NCBI RefSeq assembly: GCF_029946005.1
Contig: NZ_JAQSDR010000027.1
Location: 121,329 to 185,328, forward strand
Length of the DNA: 64,000 bases
DNA from: Aquabacterium sp.
GTDB taxonomy: Bacteria; Pseudomonadota; Gammaproteobacteria; Burkholderiales; Burkholderiaceae_C
Reading direction: 5' to 3'
Shown: one piece after another, positions 63,487-64,000 of the stretch
Layout: every line of letters starts with the position of its first letter
Numbering within the stretch: the stretch's first letter is position 1
Made by a program: the position numbers and the translations under genes
The notes under the pieces: generated by a model
Database searches by the model: none
Seen by the model: the letters and a program-made list of their open reading frames with translations, nothing else
Told to the model about the DNA's origin: nothing

Positions 63487-63707
63487 GCGAGGCTTTTAGC
63501 TCGGCGCGCGCACCAAAAATGGTTGCGCGCAAGGGTCAAAGGGTGACGGGGCCGAGCTTTTAAGCCTTGCGCGCGAGGCTTTGAGGGTGGCGGGCCGAGC
63601 AAAAAAGGGTGGCGCGTGCCTCTTTGTGGGTGGAGGGCGAGGCATTTTGCTCGGCGGGATGGGGCTCGGAGCGTGGTGCGCAAGGCTTTGGACTCGGAGG
63701 GCCGAGC
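63487..63707. repeat. Cluster of degenerate GC-rich repeats
   Basis: Five related units were seen, at 63487-63510, 63550-63573 (inverted), 63571-63600, 63636-63658 and 63678-63707. Each combines AGGCTTT (or AGGCATTT) with a nearby CTCGG/CCGAGC, flanked by GCGCG. Spacing is irregular. Confidence 0.5.
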
Positions 63708-63799
63708 TTGGGGGGCTTGTAGGCAAGAAAAATCGGCGTATGGCTGGCGCGGATGGGGCATGATGGAGCGCGTTTTTTGCGTGACAGGGAGGGTGCTTG

Positions 63800-63922
63800 A
63801 TGAAGCCAAAATTTGATTATGTGAGGACGCTTTGGTCCAGTCTTGGTTTGCCAGATTGCGCCATATTTTTTTGTCTTCTACGCGCAGGTTATTCCTCGGG
63901 TTTCGGCCTAAATAATGGTTAG
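63800..63922 (+). CDS. Possible 40-residue small protein
   Basis: The ORF begins MKPKFDYVRTLWSSLG and has GGGAGGG 7 bases upstream. Codon use is AT-rich and unlike neighbours. It has a short hydrophobic stretch (CAIFFCLL). No family is recognised. Confidence 0.25.
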   Translation: MKPKFDYVRTLWSSLGLPDCAIFFCLLRAGYSSGFGLNNG

Positions 63923-64000
63923 AATTTTCGCTCTCAATCGAACCCTAGGTGTCAAGTCCCGGCTGGTTATAAACGCGCTTCTTGAATAATTCAGGTTTTT

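Larger units (their letters stand above)
63419..64000. other. Right-edge intergenic region with GC-rich repeats and an AT-rich tail
   Basis: About 580 bp without a supported gene. 63487-63707 holds degenerate repeats of a CGAGGCTTT...CTCGG unit in both orientations. From about 63770 the composition becomes AT-rich and a 40-codon ORF (63800-63922) with a good ribosome site is present. Nothing else is recognised. Confidence 0.5.

Noticed and set aside
63228..63809. A 193-codon minus-strand frame across the repeat cluster
   Set aside because: Pro/Arg/Leu-rich low-complexity translation produced by the repeats; overlaps the methyltransferase gene.

Overview
This is one contiguous chromosomal window of about 62% GC from a betaproteobacterium of the order Burkholderiales, most like the Comamonadaceae or related Rubrivivax/Leptothrix-type lineages. 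The genus cannot be fixed from the sequence alone. The clues are the CysB-type LysR regulator, the holC plus short unknown protein pair, the leucyl/arginyl N-end-rule pair bpt-aat, a phasin, two PEP-CTERM proteins and the thrS-infC-rpmI-rplT-pheS...pheT-ihfA-merR order. Nearly all genes look like stable core genome. No IS element, prophage, CRISPR array or rRNA operon is visible.

Layout. 1-5.7 kb: the end of a circularly permuted ATP-grasp gene and its alpha-E partner, a secreted GDSL hydrolase, yggX, an unknown lipoprotein and argA. 5.7-15.8 kb: hrpA, a DUF3617-like exported protein, tRNA-Pro(UGG), tRNA-Arg(UCU), an unknown protein, an enoyl-CoA hydratase, a FimV-like protein and a CysB-type regulator. 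15.8-22.2 kb: a CbiX-type chelatase, lptG-lptF, divergent pepA-holC, a branched-chain amino acid binding protein and tRNA-Ser(GGA). 22.2-32.9 kb is the most accessory-looking stretch: a MarR regulator, an alpha/beta hydrolase, a DCC-SDR/DoxX operon with its own GbsR-type regulator, small unknown genes, a quinone oxidoreductase, a DUF748 protein, an RraA-like protein, an alpha-oxoamine-synthase-like enzyme, serB and a PEP-CTERM protein. 32.9-43.5 kb: mfd, ispD, a Phd-type antitoxin with a zeta-type toxin, a PEP-CTERM trypsin-like protease, amtB, ispF and envZ-ompR. 43.7-51.5 kb: a SIMPL protein, bpt-aat, phasin, ppa, an omega-aminotransferase, aceA and an outer-membrane barrel protein. 51.5-64 kb: thrS-infC-rpmI-rplT-pheS-(alcohol dehydrogenase)-pheT-ihfA-merR, tRNA-Pro(GGG), an exonuclease, a bile-acid-symporter-like protein, a methyltransferase and a repeat-rich tail.

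The most interesting signal is regulatory. Just upstream of thrS is a 15-codon ORF in which 6 codons are Thr. It is followed by an intrinsic terminator whose 5' arm can instead pair with an upstream segment over 11 bp. This is the layout of a threonine leader-peptide attenuator for threonyl-tRNA synthetase, a gene known to be controlled by translational operators (enterobacteria) or T-boxes (Firmicutes). Other points worth a second look are: twin 28-bp operators placed exactly 20 bp before both the GbsR-type regulator and the DCC-SDR operon; an AUC start for infC; an alcohol dehydrogenase inserted between pheS and pheT; a toxin-antitoxin pair and other genes separating ispD from ispF; a palindrome cluster in front of aceA; TGC/GCA dyads before the phasin gene; and a cluster of degenerate GC-rich repeats near the right end.
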